Under the pieces are notes generated by a model. That model did not search any database. It saw only the letters and a program-made list of their open reading frames with translations, and was not told the origin of the DNA. A stretch of 12,921 nt of DNA from JAVJPJ01 sp040217295 (GTDB lineage: Bacteria > Pseudomonadota > Alphaproteobacteria > Rhodobacterales > Rhodobacteraceae): positions 1 through 12,921 of the forward strand of contig CAYWTM010000098.1 of NCBI GenBank assembly GCA_964460185.1, in the 5' to 3' direction. Positions within the stretch are counted from its first letter, which is position 1; each line of letters starts with the position of its first letter. Position numbers and translations under genes: made by a program. Shown here one piece after another: positions 11,865 to 12,921 of the stretch.

Positions 11865-12637
11865 CAGCTCATCCACTGGCCGCCGTCGACGTTATACGTC
11901 TGCGACACGATGTAATCGGATTCGGGTGACGCCAGAAAGATCGCCATCCCGGCCAAATCGTCGGGGGTGGCGAACCGGCCGGCCGGAACGCCCGCCGCGA
12001 CCTCGGCCTTTTTCTGGCCAAGGGGCTTGCCTTCCAGCTTGGCGAACATGGAATCCACATGCTCCCAATGCTCGCCATCGACCACGCCCGGCGCGATGGC
12101 GTTCACGTTGATCCCGTGTTTGATCAGGTTGAGGCCCGCCGATTGAGTCATCGAGATCACCGCCGCCTTGGTCGAGCAGTAGACCAGAACCAGGCTTTCC
12201 CCCCGCCGGCCGGCCTGGCTGGCCATGTTGATGATCTTGCCGCCGTGCCCCTGCTTGATCATCTGCCGCGCGGCGGCCTGCATGGTGAACAGCGTGCCCG
12301 CCACGTTGACCGCATACAGCCGGTCATAGCTGGCGCGGGTGATGTCGACCGTCTCGGCCGCGTCGAACAGGGCCGCGTTGTTGATCACGATATCCAGCTT
12401 GCCCGCATGGGCCACCACCGAGTCCATGGCCGCGTCGATGCTGGTCTGATCCGTCACGTCAAGATGGATGGCATAGGCCCCCTCGCCCAGTTCGGCGGCG
12501 GTCTGGCGGGCCGCGGCAAGGTTGATATCGGCAATGGCCACCGTCGCACCCTCGCGCAGGTAGGCTTCGGCGAACCCTCGCCCGATCCCGCGAGCGGCCC
12601 CCGTGATCAGGGCGGATTTCCCTTCGAGACGTCTCAT
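11864..12637 (-). CDS. smoS: Sorbitol (L-iditol 2-) dehydrogenase SmoS, short-chain dehydrogenase
   Basis: SmoS oxidises D-glucitol (sorbitol) to D-fructose, and galactitol to tagatose, with NAD+. The 257-residue product shows TGAARGIG (12-19) for NAD binding, INNAALF (85-91), and the catalytic Ser140, Tyr153 and Lys157 (YCSTK). Long stretches agree with R. sphaeroides SmoS as I recall it: KIINMASQAGRRGE, NLIKHGINVNAIAPGVVDGE, and the ending QTYNVDGGQWMS. I chose ATG 12635-12637, which overlaps the TGA of the upstream ATPase (ATGA). A longer in-frame version runs into the ATPase gene and is not credible. The stop overlaps the mtlK start in the same way, so three genes are translationally chained. 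Confidence 0.95.
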   Translation of the reverse strand: MRRLEGKSALITGAARGIGRGFAEAYLREGATVAIADINLAAARQTAAELGEGAYAIHLDVTDQTSIDAAMDSVVAHAGKLDIVINNAALFDAAETVDITRASYDRLYAVNVAGTLFTMQAAARQMIKQGHGGKIINMASQAGRRGESLVLVYCSTKAAVISMTQSAGLNLIKHGINVNAIAPGVVDGEHWEHVDSMFAKLEGKPLGQKKAEVAAGVPAGRFATPDDLAGMAIFLASPESDYIVSQTYNVDGGQWMS

Positions 12638-12921
12638 GCGATGCGCAATCCCTGCGCGTCGAACCGGTGCAACTGCTCCATGTCCGGCGTAAGGTGGATC
12701 GTGTCGCCGTGCCGCACCTCGATATCGCCGGTGATACGGACCGTCATCATGTCCACCAGGCCGGTCCCATGCACGTGGATAAAGGTATCCGATCCAAGGT
12801 GTTCCGCCACGCCGACCGTCCCCTTCCACGCCCCGTCCGTCTTCGACACGGTCAGGTGCTCGGGCCGGATGCCGATGGTCGCGGCGTCATGCTTGGCGGC
12901 CTCGGCCCCCTCGATCAGGTT
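12634..12921 (-). CDS. smoK: ABC sugar/polyol transporter ATP-binding protein, C-terminal part (SmoK/MalK type)
   Basis: The last 95 residues of an ATPase subunit are present; the nucleotide-binding domain lies beyond the right edge. IGIRPEHLTVSK is the hallmark of the C-terminal TOBE/regulatory region of MalK/UgpC-type importers, followed by a TOBE-like stretch (VGVAEHLGSDTFIHVHGTG ... IHLTPDMEQLHRFDAQGLRIA). It would energise uptake of sorbitol and mannitol at the inner membrane. The stop overlaps the smoS start. The family is clear; the name smoK rests on gene order as in the R. sphaeroides smoEFGK-smoS-mtlK operon. Confidence 0.85.
   Translation of the reverse strand, partial: NLIEGAEAAKHDAATIGIRPEHLTVSKTDGAWKGTVGVAEHLGSDTFIHVHGTGLVDMMTVRITGDIEVRHGDTIHLTPDMEQLHRFDAQGLRIA

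Overview
The window reads as high-GC alphaproteobacterial DNA from a phototrophic member of the Rhodobacteraceae (Roseobacter-like). The reasons are a complete puc (light-harvesting complex 2) operon with PpsR/CrtJ-type operator sites, and a sorbitol/mannitol gene set ordered like the smo/mtl operon of Rhodobacter sphaeroides. Names rest on motifs and remembered family sequences; no search was run.

Layout. (1) 1-3604, minus strand: a cell-envelope block in transcription order L,D-transpeptidase, lpxD, a small acyl carrier protein, and a beta-ketoacyl-ACP synthase that runs off the left edge. The transpeptidase is split by a run of exactly 100 N. (2) 3605-4031: a 427-bp divergent intergenic region. 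(3) 4032-4592, plus strand: a Tat-exported MepK-like murein endopeptidase, divergent from the transpeptidase, followed by a strong hairpin terminator. (4) 4744-5702, plus strand: msrB-msrA, translationally coupled, followed by a bidirectional terminator. (5) 5776-9089, minus strand: pucB, pucA, pucC and a final gene for a tandem-repeat protein. Two exact TGT-N12-ACA sites, 8 bp apart, lie about 100 bp upstream of pucB. (6) 9360-12921, minus strand: a polyol operon in transcription order ABC-transporter ATPase (partial), smoS, mtlK, and a Pfk-2-like sugar-phosphate kinase. ATGA overlaps join the first three genes.

How the genes work together. The transpeptidase and endopeptidase form a make-and-break pair for 3-3 peptidoglycan cross-links. 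lpxD, the ACP and the ketosynthase may supply an acyl chain for lipid A. msrBA repairs both epimers of methionine sulfoxide. The puc operon encodes the two LH2 polypeptides, their assembly factor PucC and an unexplained repeat protein. The polyol operon imports sorbitol/mannitol, oxidises it to fructose, and ends with a kinase that may act at the fructose 6-phosphate step.

The most unusual content is in the puc operon. Its last gene encodes a 369-residue protein with a YflT-like N-terminal domain followed by a regular array of 15- and 25-residue Pro/Gly/His-rich repeats. The LH2 alpha polypeptide is twice the usual length and carries Phe44-Leu45, the pair known from blue-shifted B800-820 complexes. 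pucB (51 residues) is short enough to be missed by gene callers.
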